From Syntrophothermus lipocalidus DSM 12680 (GTDB lineage: Bacteria > Bacillota > Syntrophomonadia > Syntrophomonadales > Syntrophothermaceae), in NCBI RefSeq assembly GCF_000092405.1, contig NC_014220.1, forward strand, positions 1,488,001 to 1,552,000: 64,000 bases of DNA, read 5' to 3'. The notes beneath the pieces are model-generated. The model worked only from the letters and a program-made list of their open reading frames with translations. It searched no databases and had not been told where the DNA came from. Both the position numbers and the translations under genes were made by a program. The first letter of the stretch is position 1. The number at the start of each line of letters is the position of its first letter. This document shows, one piece after another, positions 8,128 through 17,672 of the stretch.

Positions 8128-8733
8128 CGAAGAACTGCCACCTTCATACCTCCGAAACAAATCGTGATCTATTTCCAAAAGGTCAAGTACTTTCCCGACC
8201 ACGAAATCTACTAGGTCCTGGATACTCTGCGGCTTGTGGTAGAAACCCGGCATAGCCGGAACTATTGATGCGCCTAGCCGGGCCAATTCCAGCATGTTTT
8301 TCAGGTGTATAGCACTGAGAGGAGTCTCGCGAGGAACCATAATCAACGGGCGTCGCTCTTTAAGCACCACATCTGCTGCTCTTTGGACCAGGTTCGCAGA
8401 AAGACCGTTAGCTATCCCCGCCAGAGTAGACATAGAACACGGGGCGATTATCATGCCTCGCACCCGGAAAGAACCACTGGCCGGGGGAGCCCATATTTCA
8501 TGGTTCTCGTAGACAAAAAGTCCATTCTCAAAACATCCCCGAATTCCCTGCCGGCAAGCAGCCACCACTTCTTGTTCAATATCCCAGCCGAGTTCCTCGG
8601 CCAGAACCACCCTTGCTGGGTTACTCACGATAAGGTGGACCTCGAACTCCCGTGCCAGGAGTTCTTCGGCTAGACGTACCCCATATATCACTCCGCTAGC
8701 CCCAGTTATCCCGAGAATGAACCTGTTATCCAC
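8113..8733 (-). CDS. ubiX: UbiX-type flavin prenyltransferase
   Basis: 206 aa, full length for the family. The N-terminal flavoprotein fold starts with LGITGASGVIYGVRLAE, and the mid-region IIAPCSMSTLAGIANGLS and PLIMVPRETPLSAIHLKNM motifs are diagnostic. It attaches a dimethylallyl group to FMN to make prenylated FMN, the cofactor of UbiD-type decarboxylases; ubiD is two genes upstream in the same operon. Start GTG after an AGAGGTG site. The C-terminal tail (GGSSSGIKN) is encoded by a heptanucleotide repeat and is unlikely to be conserved. Confidence 0.93.
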   Translation of the reverse strand: MDNRFILGITGASGVIYGVRLAEELLAREFEVHLIVSNPARVVLAEELGWDIEQEVVAACRQGIRGCFENGLFVYENHEIWAPPASGSFRVRGMIIAPCSMSTLAGIANGLSANLVQRAADVVLKERRPLIMVPRETPLSAIHLKNMLELARLGASIVPAMPGFYHKPQSIQDLVDFVVGKVLDLLEIDHDLFRRYEGGSSSGIKN

Positions 8734-8753
8734 ATTTCACCTCTATATCTTGC

Positions 8754-9608
8754 TTATTTCAGTAGATCAATGGTGGTCATGAGAAAGACCACCAGGCCAA
8801 CATAGTGGTTAATCTTGAATGAAGCCAAGGTCACTAAAGAAAGGTCCTGGGGGCGTACCAGACTATGTTCGTACAGCAGTATCCCGATGGCAAAAAGGAT
8901 CCCGGCATAATACCAGGTCCCCAAGCGCAAAACTAACCCGGTCAAGACAAAAAATACAACCGTCAAAGCGTGAAACGCTTTAGCAAACCTCAAGGCCCCT
9001 TCTACCCCGAAACGAGCTGGTATTGAGTAAAGCCCTTCCTTACGGTCAAACTCAATATCCTGACAAGCATACATGGTGTCAAAGCCGGCAATCCAGCATC
9101 CTACCCCTAGCCACAATAAAAAGGGCTGCCAGTCTAGACTACCTGTAACCGCAATCCATCCCCCGACTGGCCCCATTCCTACTGACAATCCGAGGATCAG
9201 ATGGCACCACCACGTGAAACGCTTGGTATAAGAATAAACCCAAAGCACGGCAACCGCCAGGGGAGCTAGCTTAACGCAAAGAGGATTTAGCTGATAGGCG
9301 GCAAAGAACAGCAACCCCAGGCATGCAAACACCGCAGCCCACACTAATGGCACCGGTAACTCGCCTTTGGCCATAGTCCAGTTTGCGGTTCGAGGATTCC
9401 GCCGGTCGATCTCACGATCGATGAGGCGGTTTAAACACAAAGCAGCGGTTCTCGCACCGAACATGGCCACCGTGATCCAGATCAAATGGTAAGCCGCAGG
9501 TATGCCCCGGACCGCCAGAAAAGCCCCCAGATAAGCAAAAGGCAGCCCGAAAAGCGTATGTTCGAAATCGATCATACGCAAGAACAGCCGTGTTTTACTC
9601 AAAACCAT
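8754..9608 (-). CDS. ubiA: UbiA-family prenyltransferase (menaquinone pathway, MqnP-like)
   Basis: 284 aa polytopic protein, mostly hydrophobic, with the aspartate-rich NRLIDREIDRRNPRT motif (NxxxDxxxD, around residue 60) that binds prenyl diphosphate via Mg2+. A second motif, DTMYACQDIEFDRKEGL, lies near 175-190. It would prenylate the aromatic head-group precursor in the membrane. With UbiD and UbiX next to it and no chorismate/o-succinylbenzoate genes in view, the futalosine route is plausible, though the substrate cannot be proven here. Its start overlaps the end of ubiD by 14 bp, implying translational coupling. Confidence 0.9.
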   Translation of the reverse strand: MVLSKTRLFLRMIDFEHTLFGLPFAYLGAFLAVRGIPAAYHLIWITVAMFGARTAALCLNRLIDREIDRRNPRTANWTMAKGELPVPLVWAAVFACLGLLFFAAYQLNPLCVKLAPLAVAVLWVYSYTKRFTWWCHLILGLSVGMGPVGGWIAVTGSLDWQPFLLWLGVGCWIAGFDTMYACQDIEFDRKEGLYSIPARFGVEGALRFAKAFHALTVVFFVLTGLVLRLGTWYYAGILFAIGILLYEHSLVRPQDLSLVTLASFKINHYVGLVVFLMTTIDLLK

Positions 9609-11043
9609 AATCCTTCCACCTGCGGTCGACTAGATTCTTGACTTCTGGTGACATTCGAATGTCGTCCGGCCATTCCCGGGGATGTCCCTCAGTTACCCAC
9701 TTTTTAGTAGCATCTATGCCTACCTTAGTTCCGTATAGAGGAGTGGGAGACGAGTGGTCCAAAACGTCTAGGGGGCCTTCCACTATCTCTATATCGCGCC
9801 GCGGGTCGGTGTTGTTGAAAACCTTCCAAGCTACTTCGGACGTATTCTGAACATTCACGTCTTCATCCACCACCACGATGAACTTTGCGAACATCATCTG
9901 TCCCATACCCCACAGGGCATGCATCACCTTCTTAGCATGCCGGGGATAGCTCTTCTTTATCGAAACCAAGACACAGTTATGGAAAACCCCTTCTAACGGC
10001 ATATTGATGTCCACGATCTCAGGTAGCTGAAGCCGTAACAGAGGCAGAAATATCCGCTCCGTCGCCTTTCCCATGTAGCAATCCTCCATGGGAGGCTTCC
10101 CTACAACCGTAGTCATATAAATGGGATTTCTTCGATGGGTTATACAAGTGATATGAAAAACAGGAAATTCTTCGGGCAGCGAGTAATACCCGGTATGATC
10201 CCCGAATGGCCCCTCCACCCTGGTTTCGCCTGGCTCTACATACCCCTCCAAGACTATTTCCGCTTCTGCAGGCACCTCCAAATCTACTGTCCGACATCTT
10301 ACCACTTCTACTGGCCGTCTGCGCAAAAAACCGGCAAAAACCAGCTCGTAAACGTCTTTCGGTAGCGGAGCGGTAGCCGAATAGACGGTAGCTGGATCGG
10401 CTCCGATTGCGACCGCCACCTCCATTCTTTTGCCCAAAGCGCAGTACTTGCGATAATTTTGAGCTCCATCATGATGAGCGTGCCAGTGCATACCAGTAGT
10501 TTTGCTGTCATAAACCTGCATTCGGTACATACCCATGTTGGGTTTTCCGGTTTCAGGGTCTTTAGTAAAGACTAAAGGCAGAGTAATGTACTTGCCCGCA
10601 TCGCCCGGCCAACACTTTAATACAGGAAGAATATCCAAAGACGGATCTGAAACGACCACCTCTTGGCAAGGACCGGATTTTACCTTCTTGGGCATATAGG
10701 TAGACAGTTCGGCCAGCTTCGGCAACATCTTCAGCTTCCCTAGCATGGAGTCGGGAACGTTTTCAATCATACCAAGCAGTTCCTCAATTCTTCCGGAGAT
10801 ATCGGAGAAGCGCTCCACTCCCAGGGCCATGGCCATTCTCTCGTAACTGCCAACCGAGTTTATCAATACCGGCATGTCCGACCCCTTCACCTTTTCGAAA
10901 AGCAAAGCAGGCCCGCAGGCCTTACTAACACGGTCAGTAACTTCCGTTATTTCCAACTCAGGGTCAACTTCTGCCTCTATCCGCTTAAGCCATCCACGAT
11001 ATTCGAGAGCACTTACAAAATCGCGTAAGTTTCTGTAAGACAC
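9595..11043 (-). CDS. ubiD: UbiD-family prenyl-FMN-dependent decarboxylase (menaquinone pathway)
   Basis: 482 aa, typical UbiD length. Recognisable family blocks include the N-terminal LRDFVSALEYRGWLKRI, MGMYRMQVYDSKTTGMHWH, GPFGDHTGYYSLPEEFPVF, and the C-terminal FVVVVDEDVNVQNTSEVAW-type segment. The enzyme would decarboxylate the prenylated aromatic acid (MqnL-like role) using the cofactor made by the adjacent ubiX. Start GTG, with GAGGAATG upstream. It is first of the ubiD-ubiA-ubiX run after the prenyl synthase homologue. The exact substrate is inferred from context. Confidence 0.92.
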   Translation of the reverse strand: MSYRNLRDFVSALEYRGWLKRIEAEVDPELEITEVTDRVSKACGPALLFEKVKGSDMPVLINSVGSYERMAMALGVERFSDISGRIEELLGMIENVPDSMLGKLKMLPKLAELSTYMPKKVKSGPCQEVVVSDPSLDILPVLKCWPGDAGKYITLPLVFTKDPETGKPNMGMYRMQVYDSKTTGMHWHAHHDGAQNYRKYCALGKRMEVAVAIGADPATVYSATAPLPKDVYELVFAGFLRRRPVEVVRCRTVDLEVPAEAEIVLEGYVEPGETRVEGPFGDHTGYYSLPEEFPVFHITCITHRRNPIYMTTVVGKPPMEDCYMGKATERIFLPLLRLQLPEIVDINMPLEGVFHNCVLVSIKKSYPRHAKKVMHALWGMGQMMFAKFIVVVDEDVNVQNTSEVAWKVFNNTDPRRDIEIVEGPLDVLDHSSPTPLYGTKVGIDATKKWVTEGHPREWPDDIRMSPEVKNLVDRRWKDYGFE

Positions 11044-11092
11044 CTATCATTCCTCCTCAACGGCCACAGACATCGTGAAATACCTAGCCGTC

Positions 11093-11914
11093 CTAAAACA
11101 CCTGGGCGGGTACACCGCCGCCGGAGTCCGACTTCGAAATAGCCCTCAGTTGCCACGTGTAGTTCCAGACCTCATTGACAAGCCTATCGATTAAGCGAAG
11201 CTCATCCTTGAAATCGTCACTGGTAAGCAATAACAAATCTCGGGCTTCTTCCAAATAAGAAAGGGATGAAACGTGACGCAATTTTTCGTACTCTACGCCC
11301 AGTGCAAGTCCCAGTTTATTTCCGACCTCTCGATAGATTAGTTGTTCCGCAGCTGGCAAGTTAGCCACCATAGAAGCCGTCAGGAAAGCGTTTTTGTATA
11401 GCGTTGCTTTTTCTTTCGCTATTACTTCCAGATCCTTTTTATTTCCGCCCTTCATTTTTCGGATGACCCTACCTTCGTTAATCTCCATTATCATTTCCGC
11501 AAAAGTATGAGCCAGATACTGCGAATCATTCTCACTTAAGAGTTTCAACACCCTCCCGAAAAGGTAGTCCCCGATCAGGATGTTGAACTGGAGACGTCCG
11601 TCATATCCTTGCCCCTCTTCATCGTCGCCCACCATATCATGAATATGGTTAGCGAGATAAGCAAGGCGAAATATAGTGACCATGTATACCGTGCACCGAA
11701 ATCCTACCTTTAGTCCTCGATAAACCAAAGCTGTCACTTGCGGTAGCATGCGCCAGTGTAAATCGTTTTCCATGTCTCGAAAAAAACAAACCACTTCCAG
11801 AGGCCACGGACCTAAGTTCTTGTCCATCAGCACATTACTCGCTGCTAATTCATCCCTGACCTCGGCAACGACCGGCAGGTTCATTGAATGTATTGATCCC
11901 CCTTCTTCCCCCAA
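11093..11914 (-). CDS. Divergent polyprenyl-synthase-like protein lacking the canonical Asp motifs
   Basis: 273 aa (or 263 aa from an internal ATG at codon 11; the outermost TTG has a modest SD). The segment LANHIHDMVGDDEE (around residue 90) aligns with the first aspartate-rich region, and FNILIGDYLFGRVLKLL and EINEGRVIRK match the helices that follow in trans-prenyl synthases. No second DDxxD is visible. It may be a non-catalytic partner of a heterodimeric heptaprenyl synthase or a recruited all-helical protein. It lies immediately upstream of ubiD, so a role in quinone side-chain formation is likely by context. Confidence 0.7.
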   Translation of the reverse strand: MGEEGGSIHSMNLPVVAEVRDELAASNVLMDKNLGPWPLEVVCFFRDMENDLHWRMLPQVTALVYRGLKVGFRCTVYMVTIFRLAYLANHIHDMVGDDEEGQGYDGRLQFNILIGDYLFGRVLKLLSENDSQYLAHTFAEMIMEINEGRVIRKMKGGNKKDLEVIAKEKATLYKNAFLTASMVANLPAAEQLIYREVGNKLGLALGVEYEKLRHVSSLSYLEEARDLLLLTSDDFKDELRLIDRLVNEVWNYTWQLRAISKSDSGGGVPAQVF

Positions 11915-12192
11915 ATGACCTCTGTAGCCGGATCCGTCTCTTACTGAAACCCGCTAACTTACAGCTTGAGGTACCTATTAGATTTTAAACCATCAGGGAT
12001 TGTATGAAAAGAAGGTACATGGCTTGGAAGTGAAAAAGGGGCGGAAGGGGTTGCTATGAAGGTGGAGCCACAGATGGGCACTGATGGGCACTGATTAACA
12101 CGGGTATTATATAATTTCGACGCTGATTAACGAATTAATCAGCGTCTAAATCACAATTTACTTAATGATCAGCGTCATTCTGTGTCAAATAA
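11915..12192. other. Intergenic region with relic repeats and a 12-bp-arm inverted repeat
   Basis: 278 bp without a gene. The decamer GGGCACTGAT is directly repeated (12077-12096), part of a CAGATGGGCACTGATTAACACGG-like patch of a kind often seen in bacterial intergenic regions. Then GACGCTGATTAA and TTAATCAGCGTC (12119-12146) form a perfect 12-bp stem with a 4-nt loop. This stem lies downstream of accA and may act as a weak terminator, although no T-run follows directly. Confidence 0.6.
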
Positions 12193-13161
12193 TCACATCT
12201 CGTCTTCTGAAAAAACTCCGATTTTCCGCAAGCGCCGGTACCGCATATGGACTAGTTCTTGAGGGTTTTTCTCCATCAGTTCACGCAAATGCAATCTTAA
12301 CCTAGATTTTACTACCTCGAACGTGCTTTCATTGTCCCGGTGGGCACCTTCTAAGGGTTCCGGGACAATCTCATCGATCACACCCATAGCCGCGAGATCC
12401 GGTGCGGTCATCTTCAGATACCGCGCCATCTCTTCTGCCCGGGAAGCATCATTCCACAAGATAGATGCACAACCTTCAGGAGAAATCACCGAGTAAACGC
12501 TATAAGAAAGCATCAACACCCGATCCGCGACTCCCAAGGCTAAAGCCCCGCCACTTCCTCCCTCACCAATAACAACGCTGATACAGGGGACCTTCAAGCT
12601 AGCCATCTGCATTATCGTCTGAGAAATAGCCCATCCCTGTCCTCGCTGCTCCGCTTCGATCCCGGGAAAAGCCCCTTGGGTATCGATAAAGCATATAACC
12701 GGACGTCCGAATTTCTCAGCCTGCCTCATCAGCCGTTGAGCCTTACGATACCCTTCCGGGTGCGGGCACCCAAAATTGCGCATCAGGTTCTCGTTCGTGT
12801 CTTTGCCTCTCTGGTGACCAACCACCGTTACCGGCAAGCCTTCGAACCTGGCCAATCCACCGACAATCGCCGGGTCTTCTCCAAAACAGCGGTCACCATG
12901 GAGTTCAATGAAATCCGTAAATATGGCTCCGATATAGTCCAAAGTCGTCGGCCGGTTAGGGTGTCTTGCTATCTGGTACTTCTGCCAAGGAGTAAGATTT
13001 TGGTAGCGTTCTTCCTTGAGACGAGCTACCTTACTTTCCAGACTGGATATTTCCTCGGCCAGGTCGATGTTCTTCTGTTCGGCTATGTCTTTCAGCTCTT
13101 CCAGCTTGGCCTTCAGTTCTAGATAATCCCTCTCAAAATCCAAAGGGCGAATATCTGGCAC
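12193..13161 (-). CDS. accA: Acetyl-CoA carboxylase carboxyltransferase subunit alpha
   Basis: 322 aa, the standard AccA length. An N-terminal coiled region (residues 1-60) is followed by the carboxyltransferase domain with LHGDRCFGEDPAIVGGLA, GRPVICFIDTQGAFPGIEAE and the oxyanion-hole GEGGSGGALALGVAD. Together with AccD it transfers the carboxyl group from biotin to acetyl-CoA, giving malonyl-CoA. Its start overlaps the accD stop by one base. It is the last gene of the fatty-acid operon; accB and accC are not in the window. Confidence 0.97.
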   Translation of the reverse strand: MPDIRPLDFERDYLELKAKLEELKDIAEQKNIDLAEEISSLESKVARLKEERYQNLTPWQKYQIARHPNRPTTLDYIGAIFTDFIELHGDRCFGEDPAIVGGLARFEGLPVTVVGHQRGKDTNENLMRNFGCPHPEGYRKAQRLMRQAEKFGRPVICFIDTQGAFPGIEAEQRGQGWAISQTIMQMASLKVPCISVVIGEGGSGGALALGVADRVLMLSYSVYSVISPEGCASILWNDASRAEEMARYLKMTAPDLAAMGVIDEIVPEPLEGAHRDNESTFEVVKSRLRLHLRELMEKNPQELVHMRYRRLRKIGVFSEDEM

Positions 13162-14027
13162 TATACCGCCCCCTTTGCATGCAATGACAAGAGCAGCGCC
13201 AGCACCTGTTTCATTTCTTTACGATGCACTATCTTGTCGATAAACCCGTGTTTGAGCATAGACTCGGCCTTTTGAAAGTCGGGTGGCAGTTTCTGCCTTA
13301 TGGTCTGCTCTATGACTCTGGGCCCGGCAAAACCTATCATCGTTCCCGGCTCGGTAAGAATGATATCCGCTAAAGTGGCAAAACTTGCGGTCACTCCCCC
13401 AGTGGTGGGATGCGTCAGCACCGCTATGTAGAGAAGTCCTCTTCCGGCAAATCGCCCAACCGCCGCCGCGGTTTTGGCCATCTGCATCAAAGAAAGCATC
13501 CCTTCTTGCATCCTAGCCCCACCCGAAGTGGTGAACATGATCAACGGCAATTCTTCGTCAAGGGCCTTTTCAAAAAGCCTTGCTATCTTTTCCCCAACCG
13601 CCGACCCCATACTTCCCATCATGAAGCGGCCGTCCATAACCCCTAAGAAAACCGGAATACCGTCAATGGTGGCTTTGCCGGTAACTACCGCTTCTGGCAA
13701 ACCGGAAAGCTCCCGTGCCGCATCCAGTTTTTCCCGGTAACCAGGGAAAGCTATCGGATCAACCGAAGTTAATCCGCGGTCCATCTCGGTAAAACTGCCT
13801 TCGTCCGTAATCATCCATATCCGTTCTCCGGCTGACAAAGGATGGTGATAATCGCATTGCGGACACACCTTGAGGTTGGTATCCAATTCCTCCTGCCTGG
13901 TTCGGTTTCCACATCTGGGACACCGCTTGACCGCAGGTATTTCTATGGGCGGGAGGTCAGGAGTATGAACCGGAAGGGTAACGTATTTTTTTTTGTTAGA
14001 CTTACGGTCAAATACATCCTTCAACAT
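13161..14027 (-). CDS. accD: Acetyl-CoA carboxylase carboxyltransferase subunit beta
   Basis: 288 aa. The N-terminal zinc ribbon has C36-x2-C39 and C55-x2-C58, followed by the crotonase-like domain with TTSGGARMQEGMLSLMQMA and HPTTGGVTASFA. It pairs with AccA to form the carboxyltransferase of acetyl-CoA carboxylase. It lies 7 bp downstream of fabZ and runs into accA with overlapping stop/start, so subunit stoichiometry is probably kept by translational coupling. Confidence 0.97.
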   Translation of the reverse strand: MLKDVFDRKSNKKKYVTLPVHTPDLPPIEIPAVKRCPRCGNRTRQEELDTNLKVCPQCDYHHPLSAGERIWMITDEGSFTEMDRGLTSVDPIAFPGYREKLDAARELSGLPEAVVTGKATIDGIPVFLGVMDGRFMMGSMGSAVGEKIARLFEKALDEELPLIMFTTSGGARMQEGMLSLMQMAKTAAAVGRFAGRGLLYIAVLTHPTTGGVTASFATLADIILTEPGTMIGFAGPRVIEQTIRQKLPPDFQKAESMLKHGFIDKIVHRKEMKQVLALLLSLHAKGAV

Positions 14028-14034
14028 CTATCAG

Positions 14035-14469
14035 TTATGCCCTCCCGTCTTCCAACGCAAACATGAACTCTCCGCTCACCACGAGTTCGCCCCCGACCGT
14101 AGCCCGACCCTGGGCTTTGCCGATGAGGCTCTTCATCTTTGTCAACTCCACTTCTAGTAATAACTGATCCCCCGGAACCACCATGCGCTTAAACCTTACT
14201 TTGTCGATCCCGGCAAAATAAGCCAGCCGTCCCCGGTATTGTTCCTGGCACAAAAGAGCGCAACCCCCTACCTGGGCAAGAGCCTCCAGCACCAACACCC
14301 CCGGCATTACCGGCACACCGGGAAAATGCCCCTGGAAAAAGGGCTCGTTGACCGTTACGTTCTTGATCCCAACCGCCCTTTTTCCCGGCTCTAACTCGAT
14401 AATGCGGTCAACCAATAAAAACGGATAGCGGTGGGGAAGTATGGTTTGAATATCACCAGCACTCAGCAT
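14035..14469 (-). CDS. fabZ: 3-hydroxyacyl-ACP dehydratase FabZ
   Basis: 144 aa hot-dog fold enzyme with the catalytic pair H48 (in FFQGHFPG) and E62 (in LVLEALAQ), and the N-terminal [14 protein letters not shown] signature. It dehydrates beta-hydroxyacyl-ACP in fatty-acid elongation. It sits 9 bp after fabF in the fab operon. Length and motifs match FabZ rather than FabA. Confidence 0.97.
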   Translation of the reverse strand: MLSAGDIQTILPHRYPFLLVDRIIELEPGKRAVGIKNVTVNEPFFQGHFPGVPVMPGVLVLEALAQVGGCALLCQEQYRGRLAYFAGIDKVRFKRMVVPGDQLLLEVELTKMKSLIGKAQGRATVGGELVVSGEFMFALEDGRA

Positions 14470-14478
14470 AAAACCACC

Positions 14479-15723
14479 TTATTGTTCAAACTTACGAACG
14501 ACCAGCACAGCGTTATGCCCGCCGAACCCCAGGGAATCGGAAACCGCCACTCGTACAGTTCGACTCCGACAAGTATTGGGCACGTAATCTAAGTCGCACT
14601 CGGGATCCGGAGTCGTGTAATTAATGGTCGGGGGAATAATGTCGTTTTTGCAAGCTAAAACGGCAACCATCAACTCTACCGCCCCTGCAGCGCCCAGCAT
14701 ATGCCCGGTCATGCTTTTGGTAGAACTGATAGCCACGTTATAAGCATGTTCTCCAAAAGTCCTCTTAATAGCCTTAGTTTCCATGGGGTCATTCATATCA
14801 GTGCTCGTACCGTGGGCATTAATGTAGTCCACGTCTTTGGCCTCAATTCCCGCATCTCTGAGAGCCAGGGCAAAGGCCCTTGCCGCCCCTTCACCGTCCG
14901 GCGCGGGTTGAACGATATGATAAGCGTCCGCGGTGCTCCCATACCCGATAACTTCTGCGTAAATCCTGGCCCCCCGTGCCAGGGCTCGCTCCATTTCCTC
15001 CAGTATCACGATGCCGGCGCCTTCTCCCATAACGAAACCGTCTCGCTCGGCATCGAAAGGCCTGCTGGCTTTCTCAGGTTCATCATTTCTCGTCGACAGG
15101 GCCTTCATAGCACAAAAACCGGCTATGCCCAGAGGAGTTATGGCTGCTTCTGCACCTCCTGCTATCATAATGTCTGCATCGCCGCGTTGGATGATACGGA
15201 ACGCGTCGCCAATACAGTTAGTGCCGGTGGCACAGGCAGTTACCGTGCAGCCGTTGGGTCCTTTGGCACCAAACATTATCGACACCTGACCTGAAGCCAT
15301 GTTAGGGATAAGCATCGGTATGAAAAACGGGCTGACACCACCCGCCCCTTTGTTGATCAGATTATTGTGTTGGGTTTCGTAAGTCTCCAGTCCTCCTATA
15401 CCCGACCCAATCCATACGCCTGTTCGATCCGCCAGAGTCGCATCGACCACTATGCCCGAGTCCTCCAAGGCCATCTTGGTCGCCGCACAGGCAAATTGGA
15501 CAAATCTGTCCATCCGCCGTGCTTCCTTGCGGCTAAAGAAATCCCCCGGGTTGAAATGCTTTACTTGAGCCGCAATTCTGGTAGGGTAAGCCGAGACATC
15601 GAATCGTTCGATAACGCTCACCCCGCTTTGGCCTCGGAGCAGGCTATCCCAAAACGAGGGAATATCGTTACCTACCGGGCTGATAACCCCCAACCCAGTG
15701 ACCACTACCCGTTTTCGCTTCAT
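14479..15723 (-). CDS. fabF: 3-oxoacyl-ACP synthase II
   Basis: 414 aa condensing enzyme with the complete Cys-His-His triad: C164 (VTACATG), H304 ([11 protein letters not shown]) and H341 ([13 protein letters not shown]). FabF elongates acyl-ACP with malonyl-ACP and influences temperature-dependent unsaturation in some bacteria. It follows acpP by 12 bp in the operon, the common acpP-fabF order. Start ATG. Confidence 0.97.
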   Translation of the reverse strand: MKRKRVVVTGLGVISPVGNDIPSFWDSLLRGQSGVSVIERFDVSAYPTRIAAQVKHFNPGDFFSRKEARRMDRFVQFACAATKMALEDSGIVVDATLADRTGVWIGSGIGGLETYETQHNNLINKGAGGVSPFFIPMLIPNMASGQVSIMFGAKGPNGCTVTACATGTNCIGDAFRIIQRGDADIMIAGGAEAAITPLGIAGFCAMKALSTRNDEPEKASRPFDAERDGFVMGEGAGIVILEEMERALARGARIYAEVIGYGSTADAYHIVQPAPDGEGAARAFALALRDAGIEAKDVDYINAHGTSTDMNDPMETKAIKRTFGEHAYNVAISSTKSMTGHMLGAAGAVELMVAVLACKNDIIPPTINYTTPDPECDLDYVPNTCRSRTVRVAVSDSLGFGGHNAVLVVRKFEQ

Positions 15724-15735
15724 TCTAGCTCACCC

Positions 15736-15975
15736 TTATTTTCCCTGCAGTCTTGCTTCCAGGTACTCGACTACGTCCTTAACCGTCTTCATATTTTCAG
15801 CAACCTCTTCCGGTATCTCGAGTTCGTACTTTTCCTCCAATAGCATCAACATTTCCACCACGTCAAGCGAATCCGCCCCCAAATCATCGGTGAAACTGGA
15901 TTCAAGGGTAATTTCCTCCGGAGCGATGTCCAATACCTCTACAATTACGTTTTTGATGGTTTCAAAAACCGACAC
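15736..15975 (-). CDS. acpP: Acyl carrier protein
   Basis: 79 aa acidic protein with the DSL phosphopantetheine site ([13 protein letters not shown]36). It carries growing acyl chains during fatty-acid synthesis. It starts with GTG after a strong AAGGAGGAG, consistent with high expression, and lies between fabG and fabF as is usual in Firmicutes. Confidence 0.98.
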   Translation of the reverse strand: MSVFETIKNVIVEVLDIAPEEITLESSFTDDLGADSLDVVEMLMLLEEKYELEIPEEVAENMKTVKDVVEYLEARLQGK

Positions 15976-16000
15976 AGTATCTCCTCCTTGAAAGTTGTTT

Positions 16001-16741
16001 TTATGTCATGCCCCCGTCTACGGGGATGACTTGCCCATTGACATAGGAAGCATCGTCAGAGGCCAAAAAAGCCACAACCGCGGCCACTTCTTCCGGAGTG
16101 CCTGGCCTTCCTAACGGTATACGGGATACCAAGGACTGCCGAGCCTCAGGAGAAAAACTAGCCGTCATAGCTGTCTCTATGTATCCCGGTGCAACCGCGT
16201 TTACCGTGATACCCCGGCTTCCGTATTCTTTGGCAACCGAACGCGTGAAGCCTATAACTCCCGCTTTTGAAGCCGCGTAATGAGCTTGACCTACGTTACC
16301 CGACAAGCCCACTACCGAAGCAAGGTTAATTATCCTGCCTTGCTTATTTTTCATCATAATACGGATTGCCTCTCTGGTACAGAGAAAAGTTCCGGTAAGG
16401 TTTATCCTCAGGGTCTGCTCCCACTCCTCATCGGAAATTCGAACCAACAGGTTATCCCGGGCTATGCCAGCGTTATTAACCAAAACGTTTACTGTTCCAA
16501 AGGCTGCAACGGCTTGCTGGAAAAGTCCTTTTACCTGTTTGGGATCGGATATGTCCGCCAGGACTCCTATGGCCTCCGTACCTAAACTCTTGATTTCTTC
16601 CACGACTTCATCCAATTCTTGTTGGGCCCCCACATCATTGAGCACTACCCTGAACCCTTCGCGGGCCAGACGCATAGCTATGGCTTTGCCTATTCCGCGG
16701 GCACTTCCCGTAACTACAGCCACCTTATTTTCGCTGACCAT
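16001..16741 (-). CDS. fabG: 3-oxoacyl-ACP reductase
   Basis: Short-chain dehydrogenase with the NADP motif [23 protein letters not shown], catalytic Ser in LASVVGLSG and the YAASKAG Tyr-Lys pair. It reduces 3-oxoacyl-ACP. The start is set at the ATG at 16741 (246 aa) because GGAGGAGG lies 6 bp before it; an in-frame TTG two codons earlier lies inside that spacer. The start overlaps the fabD end by 17 bp. Confidence 0.96.
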   Translation of the reverse strand: MVSENKVAVVTGSARGIGKAIAMRLAREGFRVVLNDVGAQQELDEVVEEIKSLGTEAIGVLADISDPKQVKGLFQQAVAAFGTVNVLVNNAGIARDNLLVRISDEEWEQTLRINLTGTFLCTREAIRIMMKNKQGRIINLASVVGLSGNVGQAHYAASKAGVIGFTRSVAKEYGSRGITVNAVAPGYIETAMTASFSPEARQSLVSRIPLGRPGTPEEVAAVVAFLASDDASYVNGQVIPVDGGMT

Positions 16742-17672
16742 GGTCAACCTCCTCCCATTTTGCCAGGAGTCTACTCAGAGAAGACGCGTCCTCGACATTC
16801 CCTAGCATCTGTTTCTTGGCTTGTTTTCTAATGAGAGCGGAGAGAACTTTCCCGGGTCCCACTTCTACAAAATAGTCTACTCGCCCTGACATATATGCGA
16901 CCGATTGCTCCCATAGAACCGGGTGAAACAACTGTTGTGTCAATGATTCTCTGATCTCTTCCCAACGGATCTCGCGGGCGGTTACGTTGCTTATAACAGG
17001 AAAACTAGGCTCCTTCCAGTCCACAAGGCTTAACTCCTGTAGCAACAAGGCAGCCGCGTCCTTCATCAGCAAACAGTGAGAAGGTACACTGACTGCCAGG
17101 GGCACCACTTTCCCGCCAGCTTGCCGTAAGCGCTCCATCGCTTTTTCCACAGCTATTCTTTCGCCTGATATCACAATTTGCCCGGGACAATTATAATTAG
17201 CGACACTCACCACTCCATATGAAGAACTGGCTTGACAGGCCTCTACAACTACCCCGGAATCCATGCCCACGACCGCCGCCATCATTCCCCGCCCTTCAGC
17301 AACCGCTTCCTGCATGATCCGTCCCCGCTTTGCCACCAGTTTCAGAGCTGACTCAAGATCCAGGGCACCGGCCGCAACCAAAGCACTGTATTCGCCCAAA
17401 CTCAAACCAGCCGCTACACAAGGCAGTATTCCTCGAGACTTCAGTACTTCAAAAGCGGCGATGCTAGTAGCGAGTATGGCTGGTTGAGTTACCTCTGTGC
17501 GGTCCAGCTCCTCGACTGGTCCCTCAAAACAAACCCTGCTCAGGCTATAGCCCAACACGTCGTCGGCCTGTTCGAATACTTCGCGTGCTTCCTTAAAATT
17601 TTCGGCCAGATCTCTGCCCATCCCCACATACTGAGCACCCTGTCCCGGGAAAACAAAGGCTAATCGGAGCAC
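16725..17672 (-). CDS. fabD: Malonyl-CoA:ACP transacylase
   Basis: 315 aa. The N-terminal FVFPGQGAQYVGMG and the nucleophile elbow GLSLGEYSALVAAG are diagnostic, with a catalytic His in VPSHCLLM. It loads malonyl onto ACP. Start GTG after GGGGGG. It overlaps fabK by 13 bp and fabG by 17 bp, so the fab genes are tightly packed. Confidence 0.97.
   Translation of the reverse strand: MLRLAFVFPGQGAQYVGMGRDLAENFKEAREVFEQADDVLGYSLSRVCFEGPVEELDRTEVTQPAILATSIAAFEVLKSRGILPCVAAGLSLGEYSALVAAGALDLESALKLVAKRGRIMQEAVAEGRGMMAAVVGMDSGVVVEACQASSSYGVVSVANYNCPGQIVISGERIAVEKAMERLRQAGGKVVPLAVSVPSHCLLMKDAAALLLQELSLVDWKEPSFPVISNVTAREIRWEEIRESLTQQLFHPVLWEQSVAYMSGRVDYFVEVGPGKVLSALIRKQAKKQMLGNVEDASSLSRLLAKWEEVDHGQRK

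Noticed and set aside
12119-12146. Strong intrinsic terminator of accA
   Set aside because: The stem is perfect but no T-run follows, so it is reported only as an inverted repeat with possible terminator function.
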